Shown here: positions 48,545-60,200 of the stretch, one piece after another
Numbering within the stretch: the first letter of the stretch is position 1
How the letters are laid out: each line of letters opens with the position of its first letter
Assembly (NCBI GenBank): GCA_014549065.1
Contig: JACDOX010000110.1
Coordinates: forward strand, 248,001-312,000
Source: Cardinalis cardinalis
Taxonomy: Eukaryota > Chordata > Aves > Passeriformes > Cardinalidae
DNA length: 64,000 nucleotides
Reading direction: 5' to 3'
Notes under the pieces: generated by a model
Databases searched by the model: none
Told to the model about the DNA's origin: nothing
The model's input: the letters and a program-made list of their open reading frames with translations, nothing else
Translations under genes and position numbers: made by a program

Positions 48545-48830
48545 AAATCATAGAACTTTAGAATTTTTGAGTTGGACATGATCTTAAAGGTTGTCTAGTT
48601 CTAACTCCCCTGAACTGGGCAGGGACAACTTCCACTAGACCAGATTGTTTAAAGCTCCATCCAACCTTGAACCTTCAACCAACCTTGGACCTTCAACCAA
48701 CCTTGGGTCCAGGAATGGAGCATCCATGACTTCTCTGGGCAACCTGTTCNAGTGCCTCAGCACCTTCAGAGGAAAAAAATTATTTCTAATATCTAACCTA
48801 AACCTACCCCCTTTCAGTTTAAAGTCAAGC
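48545..48830 (-). mobile_element. CR1 LINE fragment, antisense
   Basis: The plus strand gives the reverse complement of a CR1 3' end: 'aatcatagaactttagaatt', 'gagttggacatgatcttaa', 'tgggcagggacaacttcc', 'actagaccagattgttt', 'gcatccatgacttctctggg', 'caacctgttc', 'gcctcagcaccttcagagg' and 'tatttctaatatctaacct'. Similarity ends near 48830. Within it the word 'ccaacctt' is expanded by the tandem repeat at 48661-48706, which normal CR1 copies lack. The 128-codon minus-strand frame at 48635-49021 reads through this repeat. Confidence 0.9.
48661..48706. repeat. 18-base tandem repeat inside CR1
   Basis: Units 'ccaaccttgaaccttcaa' (48661-48678) and 'ccaaccttggaccttcaa' (48679-48696) differ at one base and are followed by a partial third unit, 'ccaaccttgg' (48697-48706). 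The expansion lies inside the antisense CR1 fragment. Confidence 0.9.
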
Positions 48831-51309
48831 TGGGCAGACCAAAGGTATACAGAATCCTGCACCCTATGACAGCAGACAGAAGAGGATGTTGAGGGAAGAG
48901 CATGAGAACAGCACACATCTAGATCTGTCCCTATTACCTTCTCATCTTTCATTTTGCATTCAAAATATAGAAGGCAGATGATGACAGGAAGAAAAATTAA
49001 TTGCCATTTTTTCAGAGACAATTACAAGCTGAGGAAAAAATGGATGGAAATTTTCACCCAGGCATCTAAACCAATAACTGTATTTGTTTGTCTTAAGCCT
49101 TTCCCAATAAGCAGTAAGATATCAAACAATATCTGATGTCCATGTAAAAAATTCTTTTCTTATGCATAAAGTCACTGATTCTGTTAGACTTGGACTAGAT
49201 TCAGGACAGAAACCTGGATTCTGACTTGAAGCTGAAGCATTTACTTAAATACAAGGAATCTACTATAGAGTCAGTTCCTAAAGTAAGAACTTCTCAATGA
49301 TTGTGTAATTCCCAGGTGCAGGGCTACCACAGGAAAAGCTGGTTACATTCTTGAGACCTAAATTAGTGTAATGGGAGCTTTCTATGTGCAAAACAAGGAC
49401 AGCACAAACCTTGGGCTACTGTGCATGGAATTTTCTGGGCAATCCAAGTGGTGATTAGGTAAGATTTTATGAAAAATGGCAATCCTTTTATAGGTGTTAA
49501 AGTTTTAATCCCTATATTATTTATGGTAATATTTTTTTTATAATTAACCTGTTTAGTATTAACAAAGATGTACTATGTGAGATGAAATTCCAATTAATTT
49601 TGTAGTTAAAAAGCCATTCAATTTTTATGTTGTAGCATCAGGCCATGGAGATTATGGTGTCAGAAAACCAGGTGGACATAATGGAAATACTATTTCAGCA
49701 ATCTACAAAACTGGAAAAAAATCTCTCCTTTACACAAAGTCAATCCTCAGCTGAGGATGTGAGGCCCAATATCACAAGCACAATTTAGTGAATTTATACT
49801 AGTCAGATGCCTTCTAAATTCTAAGTGAAAATTATAAAAGCCTGATGTTNCTTTTTTTCATTTTTTTACCTCTCTACCCTTTATCTAGGGGATTCTCCTC
49901 TCAGGGGATCTGGAACGATTGTGTAATGAAAGCAATAGCCACATTTTCTTGATAATAATGTGTCAGGTTAGAGAGCCCAGCCCAAGTTATTTAGTAGAAT
50001 CTAGGGCTATTGTCAAGAATTGATTTTTTTTTCTTTCTATAGGAACCCATTAAGCTGTGCATAGGGATTTTTACTGAAAAATAGATTGTTTGACCTGCAC
50101 CTTGGTTTGGCTCAGAGTTGGCTCCACACTTTACAGTGCAAAAGAGCNGTGTTACTTTTTTTTTTAATTTTCTGTCTGTTTGGTTGTTTTGGGGTTTTTT
50201 AAAAAGATAGACCTGCCTGGCTGCATAATAACTCCAGTGCTAGGAGTAAGAGAGTCATGTGCTATGTGTTTCTAACCCAGCATAACAGGAAGTGGGGCAA
50301 TGCTGTTCTAGAGGAGCAAGGCCCAAGGCCCTTACAGTCTGATGCCCGTTCTTCATGATCTCTTTGAAAGTACTAGATGTTTTGCTTAGTAGCATCCTCT
50401 TTGTTCTTGCTCTGTGGGGAGGTTTTCCGCTGTGTTGATTTATTTTCTGGTTTACAACAGCAATATCCAGAGATATGAAATTTCCATTAATTGCTTCATA
50501 AATTTGAAAACATCTGTGATCTACCTCCCTCCTCTGATGTTTCCCAAGACTGGTCATTGTTCCAAAGACCATAGCAGAGATAGGAAAGACTTATTACAAC
50601 AAACTTTTGGTAGGCGATATCTTTCTGAAATTTTTTCATTTGTTTTTACCAAAAATTAAGCATTTTGTTTTAAAACTTAAATTTGTTATAGCCCCAGCTC
50701 AGGCAAGCTCTGTTCGAGGTCAGTGAAGCTGCATAAATGCTTTTCTTGTTGCTTAGGTTAATCAAAAGGAAGGGAAGGATTTTGTTATGGTTTTGTATAA
50801 AAATATTTATTCTTGGTAGGCAATGTTACTACAGAGGTAATTTATTAATATCTGTTATAAAATATGCCTGCAATAACTTTTAGAANATTAATTTTTCCAT
50901 CTCTAATGCTAAATTAAAAACACACTTAATATTCTCAATTTAGTGTCTCATTGCTAATATAGATTTATCTATTTTCGTGCCAACATTAAAGGTAATCTTT
51001 TTTTAAAAGACACAGTCCCATGTATACTGACATTAATANATGAGTTGACTAGTGAGCGCTAAAGCAGTTTGAAGGTAGTTTTTTAAACAATTGTAGGCAT
51101 ACAGCTGCAAAAATACTTATCAGCATTTTATACAACGAGCTTGTATACACACAGGTTATTTATGTTCCAAAACTATTGTTATGTTTGCCCAATTATTCCT
51201 TCATAAAGAAAACCAAACAATATTAAATGTAGTAGCAATTTCAATTGAATAAAAAAAGTACAAAATTGGATACAATATAATTTGATTAANATAAGGGATA
51301 ATTTGGTTC
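48831..51309. other. Unique AT-rich sequence, no gene seen
   Basis: No gene or known repeat recognised. A 105-codon minus-strand frame at 50255-50572 is unassigned and has an overlapping open frame on the other strand, which argues for chance. Confidence 0.5.
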
Positions 51310-51800
51310 CAATAATAGCGCATAAGCAAAAGATAACCGCGGGGTATGGATTGCAGGGCTCATGGACCCATGCCACATCACGTACAAGCTTGCCAGGTGA
51401 AAATTACTCCTTATGTGCCAGATGTTAATACCATTTCCTCCCATTTTCGGTTTGTCATATCTCTATCTCTGCCCTCATTACCACCTTTACCGCGCATGCT
51501 CCACCACTCAGTTTGGTGGTCACACAAGTCTTTTGGGGATCATCTGATGAAGATTTTGTAGTCTTCCCCAGTGTCCTTTAATTCACCTTTGGGTTATACA
51601 TGCGCACCAAGCCAGTACAATGTAAGCCAAAACCAAGGTATCACTACATCTACATATCGAGGCAATAAATCCCTTATAATTAACATTTTCTGGCACTCAA
51701 CCAGGTTTTGCTCATTTTTAGCAACTGCATCTTTGGCCTCTTCCTGTGGTCCTTGAGAACATCTGCTGGGAGGGGGTGGAGCCCCTCCTCTCCCTTTCTT
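51310..51800. other. Unclassified CpG-retaining segment, possibly a degraded element
   Basis: This segment stands out by keeping CpG dinucleotides ('tagcgcataag', 'taaccgcgggg', 'ttaccgcgcatgct', 'atgcgcacc', 'atatcgaggc') in a background that has lost most of them. On the minus strand an open frame without a start codon runs from 51800 to a stop at 51594-51596, 68 codons. It is Pro-rich at its start, then has a charged stretch rich in Glu, Lys and Gln, and ends in a Trp- and Leu-rich hydrophobic tail. I do not recognise the protein. A decayed endogenous retrovirus or other mobile element is my first guess, and a decayed host gene fragment the second. No termini or target duplication were found. 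Confidence 0.3.
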
Positions 51801-53379
51801 CTATGGCATTACAACTTTTAACTGTTTTATTATTCCCAAATATTAATTACTGTATCAATATTGATTACTGTTTCCATTTTATCAGCACGAATCATACCTA
51901 TTTACCACACTATGACTCGCTTTACACACTGAGAGCTGAAAGAGCTTAAGATAAAAGGCTGTCAGGAATTACTCCTTGAAAAACACTAAAAAGTCATGAG
52001 TTTTTTGAGGTTTTTTAATACATATTTTGATAGTTTCCTCTGCTTCTAAGGAAAAGATCAGGAAAAAACATGGGGGCTTATCTAGAATTTTCTGATATGT
52101 CATATATTTCTGGTAAAATTTTCTGAAAAATATTTTCTGTCTTAAACTGAAGTCTTACACACTGATTTTATGTATGCCCTACAGTCTTANCCTTGCTAAT
52201 TTAGAAAAGAGATGAGGTAGACTTACCAAGAAAAGGTACACATGGCATGGCTAAATCAAAGCAAATCACACTNCCTGAGTGGAAATGTCACAGTAGCACA
52301 ACAAAGAACCAGTGGTCTCAGATATGCCTGCATNGTAAATATAATTTCCTCTTAATTTTCTTCTCCACTTCCCCTGCCCCCACNGCCTTTTAGAAATGAT
52401 TTATTGCCATGATGCTTAAACATGACTTTGAGAAACTTACACTATTCTAGCCCTTTCCAACTCCCTGTAGTCACTTCAGGGATCACAGGCTCTCCGTGAG
52501 CCTTGGCTGGTTTTCTTGTCCATGTTGCTCCTGCAGGAAGGGCTTCAGCAACACCCCCAGGAAACACTCAGTTCGTATCTTCCCATCAACGTGTTGAGAG
52601 GAGATTCAGCAAACTCCAAAGGGTTACCTAGGATTTTTGGATGTGATACTCTTATCCGAGAGAAATTTCCACAAAGCACTGAATCTCCTCTGCTCTTTAT
52701 ACTCCAAAAGCAGTTTTTCTAAACAATAATCGCCTGTCTTAGCTCCCAAAGTCTATGGCCCAGTTTTACAGAGTATGGGCAGGCAAGTACATTTATAGCT
52801 ATTTGATGATGTGTGTAAGACTGCCCTGAGCTACCTGGATAGCTGACACAAGGACACAGCAATTTTTGCCTTTCAAGCTACAACTCATGTACTTTCTTAT
52901 TAGAAATTAGCTCACCAATTGCTTTCTTATGTTTGCAGGACACAGGGAATTAACTGAACCAAAAACTTGATCAAAATAATTTAACAAAGAAACCATTGTT
53001 TTTCTACTTATCTGTGAAAGAATTCACATTATTTTAACAGCATAAAGAATTATCCTTGGTAAAACTTTACTGTCAAGATTTTATGTCCTCAGAAAGAAAT
53101 TCCATTCATGTTCTGTCCTCTTCTAANAGATAAATACCGAGGAAAAGCATGGCTTATTCCTTATTTAATTTTACTGGGTTTGGTCATATAGCAGTTGCAG
53201 TTACAGATTCTAATTTTATACCCTGCATGTTTAGGAGGTGTAAAGTTACAAAGTGTATCCACTTGGCATATTTCTGTGGCAAAAATATTTATATGGGGCA
53301 TGCTGCTGATGCCCCAAGCTGTTATGAACTGATTATTGAGAGGTGTCTCTGCCTGAACTAAGGTGCAAAGAAGACCATA
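51801..53379. other. Unique sequence, no gene seen
   Basis: No gene recognised. The minus-strand 116-codon frame at 53161-53511 runs into the LTR at 53466 and is not credible. A GC-moderate patch near 52440-52700 contains a 68-codon frame without a known motif. Confidence 0.5.
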
Positions 53380-53465
53380 TGTTGAAGTCAATAGTACAGA
53401 TTTTATTTGACAGCAAATGTAAGGTAGAGAGAGATGGAAAGAAATAGGAAATAAAGGAGGGCAGG
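53380..53465 (-). mobile_element. Possible older LTR-like sequence, left part
   Basis: The stretch starting 'tgttgaagtcaatagtacag' looks like the antisense 3' end of another LTR. It begins with TG on the plus strand, and a minus-strand AATAAA (plus 'tttatt' at 53402-53407) follows about 20 bases in, where a polyadenylation signal would sit. It would be the target of the 53466 insertion, with its other part continuing at 54807. This is an inference from layout and texture. I cannot name a family with confidence. Confidence 0.35.
53461..53465. repeat. Target site duplication, left copy
   Basis: The pentamer 'gcagg' directly precedes the LTR start and is repeated exactly at 54802-54806 directly after its end. 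Confidence 0.85.
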
Positions 53466-54801
53466 TGTGGTAGTTTGACAGGAAACAGGTTTTCTGGGAG
53501 GTTGTAGTCAAACCAATGGGTGCTTAGATTTTAATATTGGCATCTCTTTTATCCACTGAAATTTGGATGCTTCTGAGAACACAGAGGGGTTAAAAACAGA
53601 GCTGCTCCCCTGGGAGGTTCTCTTGAGACTTCAGCGGGAACGGGGTTGGATCTCCCTCCCCTGTCCAGCTGCTGCTGCTGGGGAGGGCAGGGGCAGCCAT
53701 GCGGTAGGCCTGGGCCNGGACAGAGATGGGAGGTGAAGAGGCCCTTGAGGATGGAGGGGTAGAGGGGGTGGAGGAGCACCAAGAGACATCGGGCAGCCAC
53801 CCCCCCACCTAGGGAAGAGAGAGGGGGAGAGCCGGCGTCTGAATTTGATAGCGGCCGGCTGAGAAGGAGAAGCAGGGGGAGGGGGTGCAGCGAGAAGGTG
53901 CCCGGCAGGGCAGCGTGGGAGCTCCAGAGCTCCGGACAGGCAGAGACTGAAATGTTTAACCCTTTTCTTGCATGATAGAAACTTTGCAAATGCTGATCCT
54001 CATGAAGCTGAATGAGAAGAGAGATAAGAGATGAGATAAGAGGGGATGGACCATGAGGGAAGTAGAGAAGACTCTTGAGCGAGAGGCGGGGAGATGATGG
54101 AGTGGCCTTTTGGCTGGACTTTTCTTGTGTGGCCATTGGACAGAACCATTTTTTTTTCCTGTGACACAGAGACTGCATTTAGGGGGAGACAGGCCTCAGA
54201 ACCAGAAGAGTCAGTGTGGATGCCCCTCGGCCCCAGGGGGTGCAAAAAATGTGGGGGGGAGACAGGTGTCCCAAAGGAGAGACTGTGCCTTTTTTGGAAT
54301 GAGACAATGTATCCTTGAAAGACAACCCTAGAAGCAGCTCTGGTCCATGCGCAGTGGTGAGAGCACTGAGCATGGAAGGAAGATGTCACGATGGCAAAGG
54401 ATCTCCGGGCAGTGCTGTGAGTGACATGGAAACACACGAGGTTTCAACAGTGTTTCCAGGGGAAGCCTATGGTACAAAGAAGGACTCCTTCTCCTCCTGA
54501 TGAACTGAGGATTGAGTATTCTAAAGGGTGGTGCCGGACCGAGAGTTGGTGATTTGGAAGATGTATTGGGAATTTGGTGAGGGGGGAGGAGGAAAATGCT
54601 TTTGTAAGGTTTTCATTTTCCTTGTGTGTTTTTTTTCCTCTCTTGTAGCTTAGTTATTTTCTTGTAGTTTAGCTAATAAAGTTTTCTTTATTTCTAAGTA
54701 GGAGCCTGCTTTGCTTATTCCTGGTCACATCTCACAGCACACACCAGGGAGAGAGTATTTTCATGGGGGCACTGGCATTGTGCCAGTGTCAAACCATGGC
54801 A
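53466..54801 (+). mobile_element. Long solo LTR, ERVL-type, with 5-base target duplication
   Basis: A 1,336-base LTR in sense orientation. It opens 'tgtggtagtttgacagg' and closes 'gtgtcaaaccatggca', so its ends are imperfect inverted repeats sharing GTTTGACA. It is flanked by the perfect duplication 'gcagg' (53461-53465 and 54802-54806). A 5-base duplication is typical of ERVL-class elements. A polyadenylation signal 'aataaa' lies at 54675-54680, about 120 bases before the end, followed by T-rich sequence. The body is much richer in G and C than the surroundings, with purine-rich tracts such as 54015-54060. It contains the antisense 209-codon frame at 53549-54178, the longest open frame in the window, which I regard as a compositional by-product. 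I recognise the sequence as a passerine LTR. No internal retroviral genes are present. Confidence 0.9.
54770..54788. repeat. Hairpin near the LTR 3' end
   Basis: 'cactggca' (54770-54777) and 'tgccagtg' (54781-54788) form a perfect 8-base stem with a 3-base loop, about 90 bases downstream of the AATAAA signal within the LTR. Confidence 0.85.
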
Positions 54802-54806
54802 GCAGG

Positions 54807-55830
54807 GAAGACACTGTTAGAGAGAGACAAATTAGGTAGAAAGATGTCAGTACCTCTAGATGCAGATGGCATCCCCTTGGTCCTTCTTCTGCTGCTCTTC
54901 TTGGTGGTGGGGGGTTCTCAAGAGTCATTCCTCTGGAGGTACCACCTTTATACCAAGTTCCCAAGTTCCAGGTATCCACAAGGTGGTCATGAATGTTGCC
55001 ATAATTTGGGGTGCCGTGTGTGTAAGAAATTGCTTCATTTCTCAGAGTTTGCCACAGTGGGATTTTTTGTCAGGATGCATTGACTAGGATGTGCTAACCA
55101 AATCTCAGTTCCACTTGGTCTGGAATTAACACCTTTGTGTTGCCAATTCCTCTCGTCTTTGCTTATCTCGAGTTCCTGCTGTTCTGGGGCCTTGACAGTG
55201 TTTGAGGAAAATGTGATGTTTAAATCTCCTACACAAGCTCAAAAATCATCACAGGTGGGCCAAGATGGCTAAATAAATCCTTTCATATCTTCATTCTGTG
55301 GATGGGGTTATCTCTTGAACTGTCATATGTGCATGGGAGTCAGACTGGAGAAGGGAAGCTCCCTTCCATGTTCTGACGGGGTACCTGTGGTTTGGACCTT
55401 GGTCACAGGGCACAGCAATGTCTGTGAGGAAAGGTGAGCCATGCCTCACTGTTTTCAAGGGGCAGGAGGCAAGCACATAGTTTTCCAAGCTATCTGTGCC
55501 AGGTTTATTAGGTATCTAACTTTGGTGTTGTTAGTTACCTAGACAGCAAGTGATGGGAATCTCTTAGAGATGTCAGAGCGCTGAGTTAGNTGGCTACAGA
55601 CAGGCAGTATATACTCTGCTCAGGGACCTGTTCTGGGTTGTGGGGGCTCCTGGGGTTGCTCCAGAAGCAATGCAGAGTTTGGTTGCTACCAAGTGAGTTT
55701 ATGGTGAAGCACTTGATATTTTTGCTACTGAGAAATCCATCTTATTCCCCAAACAATGGAAGCACAGCCAATCAAAACAATTTCCCACTAAATAAAGAGT
55801 GTGTAACAACAATTTTAAAAAAGTAACTTA
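54807..55830 (-). mobile_element. Possible older LTR-like sequence, right part
   Basis: This sequence is richer in G and C than the genomic background and continues the segment interrupted by the 53466 LTR. It contains a 'gtatatac'-like element (near 55607) and a CCAAT word (55768-55772). These would suit an antisense LTR, but each is weak alone. The open frames here (106 codons at 54763-55083 and others) begin inside the inserted LTR and so are not ancestral genes. It could equally be unique sequence. The right boundary is arbitrary. Confidence 0.25.
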
Positions 55831-57051
55831 GTACAAGCTTCTTTTTTAGACATCCTGCATTTCAATTCCAAGGTCTTTTCTTGTTAATTTAATTAATATG
55901 CCATATAGGAGTGTGGAAGGAGAAATGGTCAGTCTCAAAGTGTCACATTTTCTAGCAAGTTATATCTGTAATTGATTTTTTCCACTCTACACCAAAAATT
56001 ACACCATCTCGGAATAATAAGAAGCATTTCCAGAATAAATTCTAGAAATTATTTCTCTTCTGTTTCAAGTGAACCAAAGCAAAATTACAACCCCTACTGG
56101 TCCTGCATGCTAGTGTTTATTTAAGAGCCAGCAGAACTAAATCTTTTACCCTGCTTGTTCATGGCACACTGATTCCCTCATCTTAGTCTGGGCTTTATTC
56201 CCAAGTCTTGAATTTCCTTTCCACCAGGTAAGAGTGAAGGTCAGCCCAGAGAGGATGGCCAGAAAGTCATATCAGTTCTTTTTCTGCCACCTGTTCAGTC
56301 ACCAGTTCTGGTTGTTACTGGGCAAGGTCCTGGGTGCTCAATGACATCGATTTCCACCAAAAATATGATCTCCAGGATCTGCAGATTATGCATCTTCATC
56401 TTTTCAAGACTTTCACCTCTTTTTGGGAATCTTTCTTTTTCATACCTGCTCTTCTTTCCAGAACTCAAGCCCTTGATTTCCCAAACTAAATAGTCCCTGG
56501 GCAGAAGCAGAATATATGACCATCCCTAAGTGTGGTGTTTCTTGTGTCTTATCAATTGACAGACTGGGATCATGCCACTTCTCTGTCATCCACGTGTGCA
56601 TTCACCCACACACATGAAATAATCTGTTACCTGTCAGCATTACCAACTTAAAATTTTTTCACCTTAAGACTCCTCCTAATGACAATGATCCTACCATATT
56701 TTCTTTTGTGCTGCTGTTCAGCTCAGGGTCTATTTCCTTGTAAAGACCAAGGCTGACCATAGATGCTTATTAACAATAACCTGAGAAGTCAAAGGAAATA
56801 AGAGATACCACTTAAGTGTCCTCTTTCTTGTAAGAGCTCTTAAGTGTGCTACTTTCATGTAGCACAAACATGGATCAGTCCGTGTCTAACTGCACCTGAG
56901 AAAGAATTGTCTGGTTAAAACTTATACCAATGCTTTCCAATATTTTATGGATTGCTCCAAAGCAAGTGCTATGAGTAATGAAATTCATTAGGCTATGTGT
57001 AAAAACAGAAACTGATTTAATGACAAGAACTTTTAGTCTGCCACAAGAGCA
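55831..57051. other. Unique sequence, no gene seen
   Basis: No exon, RNA gene or known repeat recognised in this 1.2 kb. Confidence 0.55.
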
Positions 57052-57222
57052 GACTTCCCATCCCTGGAAGTGCTGCTGCAAGTGTTCAAGGTCAGGTTGG
57101 ATGGAACATTTAGCAACCTGGTCTAGTGGAAGATGTCCCTGCCTGTGATAGGTGGCTTGGAACTAGGTAATCTCGAAGGTCTGTTCCAACACAAACCATT
57201 CTGTGATTTTGTGACTCTATGA
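57052..57222 (+). mobile_element. CR1 LINE, 3' end fragment
   Basis: Sense-orientation CR1 end: 'cttcccatccctggaagtg', then 'tgttcaaggtcaggttgg', 'caacctggtctagtggaaga', 'tgtccctgcctgtgata', 'gcttggaactaggtaatctc', 'gaaggtctgttccaac' and the eroded octamer tail 'cattctgtgattttgtgac'. A small insertion, 'ctgctgcaa', interrupts the copy near 57071. It is similar in age and subtype to the one at 1065. Confidence 0.92.
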
Positions 57223-60200
57223 ATTTCAGGGCTTTTAGCTGCTAGATGAAGGGCATTTTCTTCAAGTTAAGCATGGTTATTTACCTAATCCCTTAGTACA
57301 AATATGAAACTGATATTGTGAAAGAGAAGAGGTTGCTTAGGTGAGGTTGCATGGTGATTTATAGCAATGACATGAGTCTCTCCTCTCCTCAACTACCAGT
57401 AACAACAGACTTTCTGCCCTAAGTTCATTTTGTGCATTCAGTACATTTTATGCATTCATTAATTTCATGCACTCAGGAAAGTACCCTGCTCCGCTGGGTA
57501 CANATTGTTCTGCTTCTGCAGATCCGAGATTTGAAGTCACAAGGGAGAGATAACAAACTTGGAGTAAAGATAAGATAATCACTAAAATATATCTGGAAAG
57601 GTTAATAGGGTAAATAAATTTTTTGTTTAGTCAGTATTTGTGTTTTATCCATCCAGTTCAACTTACACAGGTTCTAACAGTTATGGTCAACTCCTCATCA
57701 CTGCAGAGTGAGGATCATCCTCTTCCTGCTAAGAAACTGACAAAAGAAAGCATAAACTGAATGTGGTATTATTATGTGACAATTCCACCAACACGTTTGT
57801 GAAGGTCCCATAGTACTATTCAAAAACTTGGTTTTGAATGGAAAATGCAAAAGTTCTGGNAATTTTAGGGGGATATAGAGTTTTGAGATTTTTATTGATC
57901 TTATTTATCTATGTGTGAAGTCTGGAGTTTGAGATATTGATATAAGAAGAAACAGAGTCATTATTATTAAACTATATTTTCCATGAAGTATTTGCTCCTA
58001 AAATATGAGAAAGTATTTTTTCTTCAGTATGCATGTATATTAAGTACATCTATGTAAATATATAAACATAAAAATTGAAATATTTGTATTGTTGTTTCGT
58101 TCTGGATAGGGATAAAACTCCATGTTCATTCATTTACTGGTCTTTCTGCTGAGATTTTCCAAAGTGTGGTGGCATGGTTTATGTGGCCAGCTGTCTAGTT
58201 GCCATGTTTACCTACATTAAATTTACTTGCTGACAGATGGCTATGAATTTTGTTCACAGTCAGCAGCACCTGAATTATTCAAAGGTAAGAAGCTCTACAT
58301 TGTACTGTGGCTCTATTTNGTATAATTTTGCTGCTGTCTGTAGCCATCTTTATTGGCAACATAATGAAAGAAAATGTGTGAGTAGAAAAGAGGTCAAACC
58401 ACATAGTCTAAAGGCACTACTTGATGAAACATATGAAAACATTATCAAGTTTAATATGACTAAGTCCTAGCAGTATTTCAGGGAATGGAATCAATGTTTC
58501 TGACTGAACTCATAAAATATTATCACAGGTAACTAATAAAAGATTTCCTATTTATGAGGAAAATAACCTAAAAGGCAGGTAGGTCTAGGGAAATTAATTT
58601 GTTTNTATTGGCTAGAATTGATTTTAAGATTATGTTTTAGAAGTGTAAACTTTAGAACTAGTTAAGGCTCCATTGTTACTTTCCTATTTTTCTTACAAGA
58701 AGCCTGCTGACAAAAAAAGCTGTCTGCCCTGGTTTCTATATTTTTGGAGAAAAAACAATGAGATGTCTTTCAGGGAAGTACTCCACTGTAAGTGGGGATT
58801 CTAAAGAGGACTCAACATCAGGAGCAGGGTGTACACCTGTAATGAGAGGGTAATTCCTCCCATAATGACCAAATGTGCCTTTACCATTTATGAGCAATAA
58901 CTAGCAGAAGGTCACTCACTTCTCCATGAAAAAACACACAAAGGAGGAAGTAATAAATTAATCTCTCCTGCCCANATCTAAAAATCCCAATGCCGTTGTA
59001 CAGATTTAGGGCACTGGGCTTCAGTGCCTATGTCTAAAGTCATGAAGAAAAAAAACAAAGGAAATCAGTTGAAAAAATTTCTTTTCCCTTATCAACTCTT
59101 ATAGGAATGGTTTTGTTCTTTCAGTTTATGAGTGAGAACGGCATGCATACATTTTGGGAAGAAAATGNTGCCATTATTCTAAAAGTAGGTTCAACCTTTG
59201 CCTTTATCTCCAGNTCTGTGGAAGAAGCAGTGTTGTATAAAAGATGTGAGATGTCCAGCAATAGTTTCTGTTATGGTGTTGGTGNGTTGAGACAAAACTG
59301 ATAGACAAGGTGGGATAAGACTGAAGGAGAGGGTGTACATTTCCACATTGTTGTCCTATCTTGTCTGCATAGTTGCATGAATAATTTTAGTGATCTTCAA
59401 GAAATATTCAAGTCATAATTCATAAAGAAATGGGATAAATCTTTGTAAGCTCACATGAGAAATAAATTTTAAAAATCCANCACTTAGAGAGTTTTTGTAA
59501 GAAGCCATACTTTTTTAGTTTACCTAATGATTTATCTTTTCAGCTAACTTTAAAAAAAATTCAATTTTTAACTTATGACAGTGGTACTATGATCCATGTT
59601 GATCACAGTTACAACCACATGCAAGTCCAAATTCAATATCAACACATGGGTCTCTTTTATTCATAGATAGAAATGCCAAATGCCAGTAGAATGAAAATAC
59701 ATTTAATTCACAGTGGATAACACTGATTTCACAAAATAAGATACTTTGATATCAGTTCATACCATCCACTGTTTATCATATGGGATCTCAAATGCTGAAT
59801 CCTGGAATATCATTTTCTCATTTGATGTGACTTCTTGATCACTTTTCCTTCTAGTCCCTTTCTTTTAGAATGATTAGCACTGTGGTGNTCTGTGTTGTTT
59901 CACTCTGAAGCACTTCAGAGCTGTGGGCTGACCTTTCAGGGAGTTACAGTCATCAAGGTTTGGCTNAGACAGGTGCAATCCAAATGCAGACAGGTTTGAC
60001 ATGGGGAAATGGCAGTCATAAAGTGGCACAAGCGCTGCACAGTAATGAAGGTCCTGAATTTGTTAATCCAAAAGACAAACAAATCATCCCAAGCTTCCAT
60101 GGTCTTCAGTGCTTCCTATAAGGGTACCCCACAGACAGACTGTGTGCTGTGGTTGGGGGGTTTACTTTCCATTTGCAGACTTGACCTTCCTGTGGTGTTG

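Noticed and set aside
51310..51800. Nuclear copy of mitochondrial DNA
   Set aside because: I considered this because of the 'ccgcgg' words, but no mitochondrial gene or control-region block is recognisable.
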